Assembly (NCBI RefSeq): GCF_049310025.1 | Contig: NZ_JBJYKD010000021.1 | Location: 1 to 55,953 of the forward strand | Direction: 5' to 3' | From: JBJYKD01 sp049310025 | GTDB taxonomy: Bacteria; Bacillota; Thermosediminibacteria; Thermosediminibacterales; Tepidanaerobacteraceae | Length of the DNA: 55,953 nucleotides | Shown: in pieces, positions 42,605-51,775 of the stretch | Layout of the letters: every line of letters starts with the position of its first letter | Position numbering within the stretch: the stretch's first letter is position 1 | Notes under the pieces: model-generated | What the model was told of the DNA's origin: nothing | What the model saw: only the letters and a program-made list of their open reading frames with translations | Database searches by the model: none | Position numbers and translations under genes: made by a program

Positions 42605-43684
42605 CTAACTTTTACGGCTCATTTTGTCAATTGCTTCCCATAAGCCCTGCAGATATGTTGCACCAAGGGCTCTGTCGTAAAGTCCGTAGCCGGGTCTGCC
42701 TGTTTCTCCCCATATCATGCGGCCGTGGTCGGGTCGGATATATCCCGTAAATTTGCTGTCATAGAAGGCTTTGACTATCTCAAACATGTCAAGCGAGCCG
42801 CATTGGGACAAGTGGGCGCATTCATAAAAATCCCTTTCAGACTCAAATTTTATATTTCTGAGATGGGCAAAATGTACCCTTCCTTCACCTGCAAATTCCC
42901 TCACAATGGCAGGTATATCATTGTTGATATTTGATCCCAACGACCCTGTACAGAGAGTTATGCCGTTATACGGGCTTTTATTGAGGTCCAGGAATTTTCG
43001 TATATTATCCCTGTTCGTAATGACTCTGGGCAGGCCGAATATGGGCCATGGTGGATCATCCGGATGTATCGCCAGCTTAACATCATATTTTTCAGCGTAA
43101 GGTATTACACTGTCAAGAAAATATTTGATATTCTTCCAGTATTGTTCCTCACTTATGCTTTTATATTTCTCAATTGTAGCCGACATCTCCTTGAGCCTCT
43201 CCGGTTCCCAACCCGGCAGTTCAAATCCGTTTGACTGCTCATCAAATTGATCGGCAAGGTGTTTTGGGTCAATTTTTAAAATATGCGCATGATTATATGC
43301 CATGGTATAGGAACCGTCACTCAACGGCCTGGCCAGATCGCTCCTGGCCCAGTCCAGCACGGGCATGAAATTATAGCATATTACCTTTATACCTATCTGC
43401 GACAGGTTCTTGATTGTATCAATATAAGCCTCTATATATTTATCCCTTGTTTTCTCTCCCAGCTTTATATCTTCATGGATATTTACACTCTCTATTACTT
43501 CAACCTCAAGACCGCAACTCTCGACTTCTTCTTTTAGTGCCTTTACTCTTTCTAAAGGCCAGACCTCCCCTACCGGTATATCCATAAGGCTTGTCACAAC
43601 ACCTGATACACCCGGTATCTGCCGGATATATTCCAAGGGGATTTTGTCGTATCCTTTTCCAAACCATCTAAAAACCATCTTCAA
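42605..43684 (-). CDS. uxuA: Mannonate dehydratase
   Basis: 359 residues of the UxuA TIM barrel: FRWFGKGYDKIPLEYIRQIPG at the start (shown in part), IPVGEVWPLERVKALKEEVE, LAIHPDDPPWPIFGLPR, GITLCTGSLGSN, VHFAHLRNIK and the C-terminal RPDHGRMIWGE. It dehydrates D-mannonate to 2-keto-3-deoxygluconate. TTG 43684 fits the GGTGAT site; ATG 43678 is an alternative. It is separated from uxuB by the TRAP and alcohol dehydrogenase genes. No KDG kinase or aldolase is in the window. Confidence 0.95.
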   Translation of the reverse strand: MKMVFRWFGKGYDKIPLEYIRQIPGVSGVVTSLMDIPVGEVWPLERVKALKEEVESCGLEVEVIESVNIHEDIKLGEKTRDKYIEAYIDTIKNLSQIGIKVICYNFMPVLDWARSDLARPLSDGSYTMAYNHAHILKIDPKHLADQFDEQSNGFELPGWEPERLKEMSATIEKYKSISEEQYWKNIKYFLDSVIPYAEKYDVKLAIHPDDPPWPIFGLPRVITNRDNIRKFLDLNKSPYNGITLCTGSLGSNINNDIPAIVREFAGEGRVHFAHLRNIKFESERDFYECAHLSQCGSLDMFEIVKAFYDSKFTGYIRPDHGRMIWGETGRPGYGLYDRALGATYLQGLWEAIDKMSRKS

Positions 43685-43690
43685 TTAAGA

Positions 43691-44971
43691 TCACCGTCCA
43701 TTAAATAATAGATTAGGAAGAAACAAAGTAGTTTGAGGGATATACGTAACTAACATCAATATAGCTATAGAAACCAGAAGGAAAGGTATTACGGCTTTTG
43801 TAAATTTAGTAACAGATATCTTAGCTATACTTGTAGTTATAAACATACAGACTCCAACTGGAGGAGTATTAAGACCTATAACTAAATTTAATACCACTAT
43901 TACTGCCAAATGTATTGGATCTACACCCAAAGGTACAACTACTTTTAACAATACTGGGAATAATATTATCAGCGCAGCTATGGTTTCCATAAACATTCCC
44001 ACTATTAAAAGTAAAATATTTATAATAAGTAATATTATATATCTATTAGAAGAAATACTAAGCAAAAAGTTAGCAATAAGCTGAGGTATTTGTTCACTTG
44101 CCATAATCCACGCAAAGACATTAGCAAAGCCTACTAAAAAAATTATAGAAGCTGAATTAATTGTAGATTCCAATAATACTTTTTTTATATTTTTTATATT
44201 AAGTTCTTTATAAATGAAAGTACCTACTATAAATGCATATATTGCTGCAATAATAGATGCCTCTGTCGGAGTAGAAAATCCTCCAACGATTCCACCTAAA
44301 ATAATTATTGGCATTATTATAGCCCAAAAAGCACTGAAAAAATTTTTTATTATTTCTCTAAAAGAGCTCCTCTCCCCTTTTGGATAATTCTTTTTTATCG
44401 AAATTATATAAGATGTAATCATCAATGCTATTCCCAATATAATACCAGGTATAGCACTTGCCACAAGTAATTTACCAACTGAAAGACCAGTCAATGTGCC
44501 CACAATTACCATCGGGACACTGGGAGGTATTATCGGCCCAACAGTAGATGCAGAAGACGTAAGAGCACAGGCAAAGTCATCTTTATATCCTGCTTTAATC
44601 ATAGAAGGTATCATAATCGCTCCAATACTTGCAGCGTCAGCTGCTGCTGTCCCTGATATTCCTGCAAATATCATGGATGCAACAACTGCAGCAAGGGCAA
44701 GACCACCTCTGATATGACCTATCAAAGCATTACAAAAATCAATTATTCTCTTAGAAATACCTCCTTGATTCATCAAATTACCAGCTAAAATGAAGCCGGG
44801 AATGCAAAGAAGAACGAAAGAATCCATCCCACTGTACATTTTCTGAGGTATAACTTCCAATGGTATACCAGAAAATAATAGATATGCCAATGAGGAAATC
44901 CCTAAACAGAATGCAATTGGTAAACCCATCATCAGAGTCAATATAAATACTCCGAATAATAATATCATCAA
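43691..44971 (-). CDS. TRAP transporter large permease (DctM/SiaM type)
   Basis: 426 residues, about twelve helices, with DctM-family segments LGISSLAYLLFSGIPLE, IPGFILAGNLMNQGGIS, GISGTAAADAASIGAIMIP and GLNTPPVGVCMF. It forms the sodium-driven transport channel. Its start overlaps the small-permease stop codon by 4 bp. Codon use is markedly AT-rich compared with uxuA and uxuB on either side, as for the next three genes, suggesting separate acquisition. Confidence 0.94.
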   Translation of the reverse strand: MMILLFGVFILTLMMGLPIAFCLGISSLAYLLFSGIPLEVIPQKMYSGMDSFVLLCIPGFILAGNLMNQGGISKRIIDFCNALIGHIRGGLALAAVVASMIFAGISGTAAADAASIGAIMIPSMIKAGYKDDFACALTSSASTVGPIIPPSVPMVIVGTLTGLSVGKLLVASAIPGIILGIALMITSYIISIKKNYPKGERSSFREIIKNFFSAFWAIIMPIIILGGIVGGFSTPTEASIIAAIYAFIVGTFIYKELNIKNIKKVLLESTINSASIIFLVGFANVFAWIMASEQIPQLIANFLLSISSNRYIILLIINILLLIVGMFMETIAALIILFPVLLKVVVPLGVDPIHLAVIVVLNLVIGLNTPPVGVCMFITTSIAKISVTKFTKAVIPFLLVSIAILMLVTYIPQTTLFLPNLLFNGR

Positions 44972-45441
44972 CTCGGCACTCCTTTTTTGATAATACTGTC
45001 ATAAATTTCTATACAAATATAAAAACAAGCAAATACAGTAAAAATAAATATGCTTGAAAATGGAATTGACATCAACAATCCTAATGACGGTGAAGTTTGT
45101 ATAGAACCGAGTTGTATCAATCTAATAGACTGTGGTAAAAGTATTATCATAAAAATCTCTAAAATACTGTAACAGACAATTTTTATTATCTTACTCATTT
45201 TAGGGAACATAGTAATAAAAAGATCAACATTAGCAAATGCATTGTCTCGTATCGCAAGAGAGCCAGCAAAGCTTACAGCAAAAATGAAAAGGAATCTTGA
45301 GGCTTCTTCCGTCCACTGTGGAGCCTTTAATGGAGAATAACGGCAGATTATTTGTATAGATACAACAATAATCATACCCAGCATATTAACCATCGAAATA
45401 AATTCAAGCAATTTATCAATTAAATGCTTTATTTTTAACAT
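44968..45441 (-). CDS. TRAP transporter small permease (DctQ type)
   Basis: 157 residues with four hydrophobic helices and the DctQ pattern VSIQIICRYSPLKAPQWTEEASRFLF (shown in part as RYSPLKAPQWTEEASRF) and RDNAFANVDLF. It bridges the large permease and the substrate-binding protein. Translationally coupled to the large permease. AT-rich like its neighbours. Confidence 0.9.
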   Translation of the reverse strand: MLKIKHLIDKLLEFISMVNMLGMIIVVSIQIICRYSPLKAPQWTEEASRFLFIFAVSFAGSLAIRDNAFANVDLFITMFPKMSKIIKIVCYSILEIFMIILLPQSIRLIQLGSIQTSPSLGLLMSIPFSSIFIFTVFACFYICIEIYDSIIKKGVPS

Positions 45442-45483
45442 TATATCGCTCCTTTATAAAAATTAATTTTAATAAAATAGTTT

Positions 45484-46503
45484 TTAATCCCACTTTAATA
45501 TAACTTTACATACCTGTTCATTTTTTCCCTCTAATAGCTCCAGAGCTTTGTAAATATCTGTAAAATTAAAAACATGAGATATAAGCGATTTAGGATTTAC
45601 TAACTTTTTATCAAACCATTCAATTACTTCAGGAAATTTTTTCGAATGAAGCCTCGAGCCCATAATGCTAATTTCTTTTTTAGTTATATCTAACTCATTA
45701 ATTTTTGACGGTTCATCTATGAATCCCATAACTACAATTCTTCCAGCGGGTGAAATAATTTTCATACTTTCCTCCAACAACCGAGGCAAACCAACGGCCT
45801 CAATTATAACATTTGTACCTAACCCATCAGTTTCTTTTAAAACAGTATGTGACAAATCTTGATTTTTAGAATTTATAACAACATCAGCTCCCATTTTTTT
45901 AGCTAATTCCAAACGTCTATCATTTATATCAACAACAAAACACTTAGAACCAATATTCTTTACCACTTGTAAAATAGATAAACCGGCAGGCCCTGCACCT
46001 AAAATCAATACACTATCCAACTTACTTATATTGCCTCTCGATACGACTTGTGCGGCGACAGTAAATGGTTCAACTAATGCAGCCTCTTCCCAAATGATTT
46101 CATTTGAAATCTTATGTACACTGTCCTCTGGTACCACAATATATTCACAAAATCCGCCATCTACATGAACTCCTCTTACCTGTAAAGAGAAACATACATT
46201 GGGTCTACCCATAAGACATGCGTAACACTTTCCACAGCTAATAACCGGATCAACAACTACATGATCTTTTTCTTTTAACCTATCGACTTTGACACCTACT
46301 TTAACTACTTCCCCTGCAACTTCGTGACCAATAATTCTTGGGTAAACAGCTACCGGCGATCTCCCATGAATTATATGCAGATCTGAACCACAAATACCCG
46401 CTGCTTTAACTTTTATCATAACTTCATTTTCATCAATATTTTTTGGAAAAGGAATATCTACAATATGTATTACATTAGGATTTTCAACTTTTATCGCTTT
46501 CAT
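45484..46503 (-). CDS. Zinc-dependent medium-chain alcohol dehydrogenase (probable hexonate 5-dehydrogenase)
   Basis: 339 residues of the MDR family: catalytic zinc site CGSDLHI and GHEVAGEV, structural zinc cysteines in CGKCYACLMGRPNVC, and NAD motif ILGAGPAGLSILQ with VVDINDRRLE favouring NAD. It lies between TRAP genes and within a uxuA/uxuB locus, so the parsimonious role is oxidation of an imported hexonate such as L-gulonate or L-galactonate to a keto-acid that UxuB accepts. The family member at that step in other bacteria (RspB/YjjN type) is similar, but substrate cannot be set from sequence. Confidence 0.85.
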   Translation of the reverse strand: MKAIKVENPNVIHIVDIPFPKNIDENEVMIKVKAAGICGSDLHIIHGRSPVAVYPRIIGHEVAGEVVKVGVKVDRLKEKDHVVVDPVISCGKCYACLMGRPNVCFSLQVRGVHVDGGFCEYIVVPEDSVHKISNEIIWEEAALVEPFTVAAQVVSRGNISKLDSVLILGAGPAGLSILQVVKNIGSKCFVVDINDRRLELAKKMGADVVINSKNQDLSHTVLKETDGLGTNVIIEAVGLPRLLEESMKIISPAGRIVVMGFIDEPSKINELDITKKEISIMGSRLHSKKFPEVIEWFDKKLVNPKSLISHVFNFTDIYKALELLEGKNEQVCKVILKWD

Positions 46504-46524
46504 TTTTTACACCTCATTTTTTTA

Positions 46525-46563
46525 GGGACATGGTTTCTGTAATTTTTTTCAGAAACCATGTCC
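46525..46563. other. Stable intercistronic stem-loop between dctP and the dehydrogenase gene
   Basis: GGACATGGTTTCTG and CAGAAACCATGTCC, a perfect 14-bp stem with an 11-nt loop. On the minus strand it is followed by A-rich sequence and not by T, so it looks like an mRNA stabiliser or processing hairpin that would favour high dctP levels over downstream genes. Confidence 0.6.
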
Positions 46564-46607
46564 TTTTAGCAAAATACACTCCAAAAAGCTGAGGTTACAT
46601 TTTGTTT

Positions 46608-47645
46608 TTACTTTGTATTAATAATTTTCATATAAAGATCTTTTTGCTCTGGTGTTAATGAAGCAATGACTGTATTTGTTACTTTTGCCTTAAAAGCTTC
46701 TTTATCAACATCGATAAATTCCATCCCTTTATCCTGTAATTCTTTGGCAAGATTTTTTTCATTTTCCATAAATAATTGTCTTTCATATTGCTGCATATCT
46801 TTTGCTGCATCTAATATTACTTTTTGTAAATCATTAGGCAAAGCTTCAAACTGCTTTTCTCCGATGAGAATATATATCCAACCTATAACATGCTCAGTTT
46901 TATTAACATATTTTTGAACTTCATAAAAGCCGTTACTTTTTATTAAAGCTAATGGGTTTTCCTGAGCTTCAACTGTTCCTTGCTGTAAAGCCGTAAAAAC
47001 TTCTGATAAAGCCATAGGTACTGGTTTTGCCCCTAATGCTTCCCACGATTTTACAAATAATGGTACATTAGGAACTCTTACCCTCAAACCCTTTAAATCG
47101 TCAGGTGTTTTAATAGGTCGATTAGAAGTCAAATAACGTGGGCCACGAGCAAACCATGCAATAGGACGTAAATGAGTTTTTTCTAAAATTTCCTTTTCTA
47201 TCTCTTTTCCTATTTCTCCTCCAGCAACTTTATCCAGCTGATCATAGTCTCTTATCGCATAAAGTGCAGACATTACACCTACTTTAGGAGCCCAATTTTG
47301 TAAAGTTTCGCCAGACATTGTCATATCCATTGTTCCTGCTTGAACTCCTTCAATCATTTCTCGTTCACTGCCAAGTTGAGAGTTTGGATAAATTTTTATT
47401 TCAATTCTTCCATTTGATTTTTTATTAACTTCTTCTGCAAATTTAAGAAAAGCTTTATGCCATGTACTATCTTCATTTTCTACATGACCTAATTTAAATA
47501 CATATTCTGGCTTTTGAGAAGTATTTCCATTAGATTCTTCATTTGTATTTATTTTTTTCGAATTACTGCCGCAACCGGTAAAAATAGTGATTACAAAAAT
47601 AAAAATTAAACTTAAAATTAAGAATTTAATTAAACGATTTTTCAT
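46608..47645 (-). CDS. TRAP transporter substrate-binding lipoprotein (DctP type)
   Basis: About 345 residues with a lipoprotein signal (long hydrophobic helix, lipobox TIFTGC), an Asn/Ser linker and the DctP fold: FKLGHVENEDSTWHKAF, the carboxylate-binding arginine region LRVRVPNVPLFVKSWEALGA and LQQGTVEAQENPL. It captures an organic acid outside the cell. ATG 47645 fits AAGGGGGA; the open extension to 47663 is ignored. Neighbouring UxuA/UxuB suggest a sugar acid ligand. Confidence 0.93.
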   Translation of the reverse strand: MKNRLIKFLILSLIFIFVITIFTGCGSNSKKINTNEESNGNTSQKPEYVFKLGHVENEDSTWHKAFLKFAEEVNKKSNGRIEIKIYPNSQLGSEREMIEGVQAGTMDMTMSGETLQNWAPKVGVMSALYAIRDYDQLDKVAGGEIGKEIEKEILEKTHLRPIAWFARGPRYLTSNRPIKTPDDLKGLRVRVPNVPLFVKSWEALGAKPVPMALSEVFTALQQGTVEAQENPLALIKSNGFYEVQKYVNKTEHVIGWIYILIGEKQFEALPNDLQKVILDAAKDMQQYERQLFMENEKNLAKELQDKGMEFIDVDKEAFKAKVTNTVIASLTPEQKDLYMKIINTK

Positions 47646-47676
47646 CTTTATCCCCCTTTTCACTTTAATTTTTTAA

Positions 47677-47709
47677 ATGGTCCTATTAATTTTTTTATGG
47701 TCTTATTAA
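47677..47709. promoter_or_regulatory. Direct repeats upstream of dctP
   Basis: ATGGTCCTATTAA (47677-47689) and ATGGTCTTATTAA (47697-47709), 12 of 13 identical, with a 20-bp period, about 35-65 bp upstream of the dctP start. Possible operator pair on one face of the helix. Confidence 0.45.
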
Positions 47710-47854
47710 AACGACATTTCCCTCCTTTCTGTCCATACAGTTTTCTAGAATATTATTATAGTTTTTATAAAGTTAAAGTTTTACCTTAACAATTAATTTA
47801 TATATTTTTATATCAGATTTCGACAATGCGCATTCCTTTGATATCATTGTTTCT

Positions 47855-49462
47855 TTAGTTTTCTATACTTATATATTTCCCCAGAGTTTTCCTTACGGCA
47901 CCCTTGCCTGCCACAAGTTCTTCGAACATGGCCTCAACCTTTGAAGCAAGATTATGTTCATACAGGTTTATGCCGAAAATTTTACTATCGGACAAAATCG
48001 GCTTTAGATTCTGTGTAAATGGGCCTTTATCACCGAGCGAAATCCCCTTTAGATACCCCTGCAGCACTTCCAGCATTGGATCGGGGCTCGGTGTAAAGGG
48101 TCTGCCATCATCGTCAACTCCCAGCAGATACCTGAGCCAGCCTGCAAAGAACAACGGTATATATGTAAGTGTTGATATATCTTTCCCGGAAGCAATATAT
48201 GCCTTCAGGGTTTCACCAAATCGCACGGGAATTTTTTGCGACGTGTCACAGGCGATTCTCTGGGGAGTATCAGGCACAAATGGATTGGGCAATCGTCTTT
48301 CAATCACTTCGTTTATAAAATCCTCTGGTCTGATAATGCCCGGATCGACCACCACCGGCAATCCTTCTTCGAAACCTGCCTTTTTAATAAATGTCTTGAG
48401 GTGTTTATCTTTCATCTCTTCTGATATTGAATTATATCCGAGAAGACAGCCGTAAATCGCCAGAATCGTATGAAGGGGATTCAGACAGGTACAGACTTTC
48501 ATCTTTTCTACCCTGTCCACCGTTTCCCTGTCGGTAAATATAACGCCCGCTTTTTCCAAAGGCGGCCGCGAGTTCGGAAAGGAATCTTCGATTACCAGAT
48601 ATTCGGTCTGTTCCGCGTTTACAAATGAAGATATATACGTATTTTTAGCTGTGCGTATAATGTCAGCGCCCTCAAAGCCGTCCGCTTCAAGCACGGCTTT
48701 TACCCGTTCCGAGGGGCGCGGAGTTATTTTGTCAATCATGCTCCACGGGAATGATACCAGCCGCGGATTGTCGATATAATCCGCAAATCCCTCATCCACC
48801 AACCCTTTTCTTAGCCAATGGTCCGCAAAAGCTTTTACCGCATTGTAAAGCTTTGTTCCATTGTGGGAGCAGTTATCCAAGCTTACCAATGCAACAGGCA
48901 TTTTACCCGCCAGATATCTTTTGTAGCACAAAGCTGCTATCATTCCCATGAGGCTTTTGGGCTGTTCAGAAAGAGTCTCAAAATCGCAGATTACATCCGG
49001 ATAATATTCTCCTTTTGAATCGGTAAGCGAATATCCTTTTTCTGTTATGGTGAAACTCACCATCTGTAACGAAGGAGATGTAAATATCCTTTCAAGCTCG
49101 TCCATATTGTATTTTGCGGAAATTGCATGAACTATGCTGGCTATAACCTTTTTATCCATGCTTCCATCGGCTTTTAAGGTAACAAGCAAACTCAAATTAT
49201 CAAAAGGTGCATACGCTTTTTCAATAATTTCTTCATCAAAGGCCTCGCATACTATTATCCCTTTATCACAAAAGCCTTCGTCAAGGAGAGTTTGCTGCAG
49301 TACAGCCGGAAAAGCTCTGAATATATTTCCCGCACCAAAGTGAAGCCATATGGGCTCTTTTAGAGTCCTCTCCCTGACTGCCTCAACATCAAAAGCAGGC
49401 AGTTTATACCCCTTTTCTCGCCAAATCTGTTTGTTTTTCAGGTCACGAATATTAAGTTTCAT
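47855..49462 (-). CDS. uxuB: Fructuronate reductase / mannitol dehydrogenase family protein
   Basis: 535 residues of the polyol-specific long-chain dehydrogenase family: N-terminal LHFGAGNIFRAFPAVLQQ, VSLDNCSHNGTKL, and the catalytic Lys-Asn-His region around FPWSMIDKITPRPS and CLNPLHTILAIYG. With UxuA next in the pathway it should reduce D-fructuronate to D-mannonate. Tagaturonate reductase is the main alternative. First gene of the locus, with a promoter overlapped by a palindrome. Confidence 0.88.
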   Translation of the reverse strand: MKLNIRDLKNKQIWREKGYKLPAFDVEAVRERTLKEPIWLHFGAGNIFRAFPAVLQQTLLDEGFCDKGIIVCEAFDEEIIEKAYAPFDNLSLLVTLKADGSMDKKVIASIVHAISAKYNMDELERIFTSPSLQMVSFTITEKGYSLTDSKGEYYPDVICDFETLSEQPKSLMGMIAALCYKRYLAGKMPVALVSLDNCSHNGTKLYNAVKAFADHWLRKGLVDEGFADYIDNPRLVSFPWSMIDKITPRPSERVKAVLEADGFEGADIIRTAKNTYISSFVNAEQTEYLVIEDSFPNSRPPLEKAGVIFTDRETVDRVEKMKVCTCLNPLHTILAIYGCLLGYNSISEEMKDKHLKTFIKKAGFEEGLPVVVDPGIIRPEDFINEVIERRLPNPFVPDTPQRIACDTSQKIPVRFGETLKAYIASGKDISTLTYIPLFFAGWLRYLLGVDDDGRPFTPSPDPMLEVLQGYLKGISLGDKGPFTQNLKPILSDSKIFGINLYEHNLASKVEAMFEELVAGKGAVRKTLGKYISIEN

Positions 49463-49514
49463 ACGATATCACCTGTATTTCAGGCTGTTTTTTTACTCGC
49501 CTGAATTTTCACTT

Positions 49515-49546
49515 ACATACTACCATATTAGTATGTTATTAGTCAA
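49515..49546 (-). promoter_or_regulatory. uxuB promoter overlapped by an 8-bp inverted repeat
   Basis: ACATACTA (49515-49522) and TAGTATGT (49529-49536) are perfect inverted repeats 6 bp apart. The minus-strand promoter TTGACT (49546-49541), 18 bp, TAGTAT (49522-49517) runs through them, so a bound regulator would occlude the -10 element. The FCD GntR regulator at 41841 is the natural candidate. Confidence 0.55.
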
Positions 49547-49712
49547 TAGTTTTTTTATTATTTTTTTTGTTTATTTTTATTCAGGTTTCATTTTATTAAA
49601 GTATACACATGCAATTTATTGCTTTTTTCTTGATATATAAATTATCGGTACATACTTGAAAATCACCCCCTAAACCGAAATTAATTTGCGTTATGTCATA
49701 ATAAAGGGGAAA

Positions 49713-50052
49713 ATGGAAGTTTGGCCTGCCTAAACGAAAACGAAACAATTGCACATGCCTGCTCCCTTGCCGGTTTTCCTCTGGACCTGGTTTGCGGGGG
49801 CAGGGGCACCTGCGGGAAATGTAAAATTAAAAACGTCAATTTTGACCCTGCCGTCAAAAAAATACATATAAAAAAATAAAAAAAGAGGCGCTGGCAACAC
49901 CTCCATGCTCAGGGGATCTGGAATTTATAACAGGGTTGTTAAATGTAAGGATTAAAACTCCACAGCTGAAATTGCTTCAAAAATTATCAAAAGTTCTGCA
50001 CCGGCAGGATATAAACGGCATAACACTTGCAGTATTGGTACCGGGAATTTAG
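49713..50052 (+). pseudogene. Decayed corrinoid-activation (RACE-type) protein gene
   Basis: After AAAGGGG and an ATG, one frame encodes ENETIAHACSLAGF, PLDLVCGGRGTCGKCKIKN and DPAVKKIHIKK, a plant-type [2Fe-2S] domain like that at the start of the intact activator at 52393. A slip in an A-rich run then shifts to LLNVRIKTPQLKLLQKLSK and ITLAVLVPGI, matching the linker of the intact protein (GVNANLKLLRELPEKLRK). The whole ASKHA ATPase domain is absent. A relic of a second activator gene. Confidence 0.75.
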
Positions 50053-50083
50053 ATGTGACGTTAAAAACTATTTATCGCTCAGA

Positions 50084-50839
50084 TTATTGACTTTTTTCGG
50101 CCGCTTCATTCTTATATTTTTCGCTCGCTTTGCTGTCTGAAAAAAAGGATTCCGCATGCAGCTTGCAATAATCCCCTCTAAAATACGTTATACCCAGCCC
50201 GATCGGTTTGCCTTCTCTGTTATATAGCTTTTGCTCGACCACCATTAACGGCTGCTCATTATATATGTTTAGATACTTTTTTGTTTCCTCGTCGGGCATC
50301 TGGGCGGAAATTACCAGTTCTTTTTTAATCGCAAAAAGAGATGTGCTTTTTGCCACCATTTCGGGAAACGTGGCATACCGGATTTCCTTTTCGACAATCG
50401 GCATTCCCTTGAAATAAGGCAGATATTTTACATCGTACGCTACAGGCTCTCCCTCGGTGAAAAAAAGCCTCCGAATGACAATAATCTTTTTATTTCTTGT
50501 GACCTGTAAACTATTTATCAATTTATAGTTGGGCAAAATTATATTGACTTCCAGCAGTTTTGTTTTGTCAACACTGTTGATAAAATTTTTCATTTCGTTA
50601 TAATACAATGTGTATGTGCTATAATCCGGTTCCTGAACAAAGTTCCCCTTCCCCGGGATGGAATATATATATCCCTGGTTGGCAAGGATTGCCAGTCCCC
50701 TCCTGACTGTCATTCGGCTTGCGTTATACGCCTTACATAAAGCGTTTTCGGAATAGATGGCATCCCCGGGTTTAAGTTCGCCGTTATTTATTTTTTCCTT
50801 TATATCTTCCGCAATTTTAAGATATATAGGCAATCCCAT
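50084..50839 (-). CDS. GntR-family transcriptional regulator, HutC/UTRA type
   Basis: About 251 residues: winged helix at 1-70 (LPIYLKIAEDIKEKINNGE, SRMTVRRGLAILANQGYI) and a UTRA ligand domain (VIRRLFFTEGEPVAYDVKYLPY, MVVEQKLYNREGKPIGLG). It likely senses a small molecule linked to the methyl-transfer locus. ATG 50839 follows GGGGAG; the gene begins within 20 bp of the corrinoid protein stop codon, so both are co-transcribed. A truncated paralogue lies at 51776-51993. Confidence 0.9.
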   Translation of the reverse strand: MGLPIYLKIAEDIKEKINNGELKPGDAIYSENALCKAYNASRMTVRRGLAILANQGYIYSIPGKGNFVQEPDYSTYTLYYNEMKNFINSVDKTKLLEVNIILPNYKLINSLQVTRNKKIIVIRRLFFTEGEPVAYDVKYLPYFKGMPIVEKEIRYATFPEMVAKSTSLFAIKKELVISAQMPDEETKKYLNIYNEQPLMVVEQKLYNREGKPIGLGITYFRGDYCKLHAESFFSDSKASEKYKNEAAEKSQ

Positions 50840-50856
50840 ATTTAACTCCCCACACT

Positions 50857-51510
50857 TCATATTTTACCAAGCATTTTTTTACATAGTTTGACACCAACGG
50901 AGGCATCGTTCGTGTAACAATCCGCACCTATATAATCACAGGCGTCCGGTGTTAAATGATTTCCGCCCAGAATAATCTTGACATCATTTCTCACACCGGC
51001 ATCAACAAGTGCTTCCACAATTTCTTTCATTGATTCTATGGTAGACGTTAGAACACCGCTTAGCCCAACGATGTCCGGCTTGTATTTGATGACGTTTTTT
51101 GTGAACACCTCTTTCGGCACATCCACGCCGAGGTCGATTGTTTCAAAACCGTTGGCTTCCATCATCCCCTTGAAGATATCTTTTCCGATGTCGTGCAAAT
51201 CACCTTTAACCGTACCTATAACCAGTTTCCCGAGTTTCTTATTATTGTTGTTGCAAAACTGCTTTTTTATTTTCTCCAATTCCAGAACCTCTTTGAAAAT
51301 AAGGCCGGCCATGATTAAGTCCGCTATAAAGTACTTTTGATTTTCATATAATATACCTACTCTTTTTACGCCTTCTTTTATCAAATCCAAAACATATAAC
51401 GGCTCCATCCCCGCATTCAACGCCCTGTCCACCAATTTCAAAACCTTTTCCTCGTCTAATTCTTCCACGGCCTTTATTATCAAATCTTCTAATGTTATTA
51501 TATTCCTCAC
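50857..51510 (-). CDS. Corrinoid (B12-binding) methyl-carrier protein
   Basis: 217 residues with the MtxC architecture: an N-terminal helical cap (about 1-90) and a Rossmann B12 domain with the base-off signature GDLHDIGKD (His106 as the lower cobalt ligand), SGVLTSTIESM and GGNHLT. It accepts methyl groups from a substrate-specific methyltransferase and passes them to the methyl-THF methyltransferase. No MtxB-type methyltransferase is adjacent. Upstream spacer 51511-51775 shows only AT-rich sequence. Confidence 0.93.
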   Translation of the reverse strand: MRNIITLEDLIIKAVEELDEEKVLKLVDRALNAGMEPLYVLDLIKEGVKRVGILYENQKYFIADLIMAGLIFKEVLELEKIKKQFCNNNNKKLGKLVIGTVKGDLHDIGKDIFKGMMEANGFETIDLGVDVPKEVFTKNVIKYKPDIVGLSGVLTSTIESMKEIVEALVDAGVRNDVKIILGGNHLTPDACDYIGADCYTNDASVGVKLCKKMLGKI

Positions 51511-51775
51511 TGCGCCCCCTCCTCAAAAAAGATAATCAACGCGGAATTTTATTTTATTCATATCAAGATTAATTTTTAAAATCGGGAGCTTTTTCGATTA
51601 TTTATCTATTACCAGCTATTATCTTAATAATACCATTATTTTAACTTGTTTTCAATGAATGTATATTTTGCTTTCTCTTATAAAACCGATATAAAATTTT
51701 TGAATTAATGTCTTAAAATTTTGGTAATTTTCTTATTACTCTAAGGGAGAAAAATGAAAAGCAATAAAAGTATTG

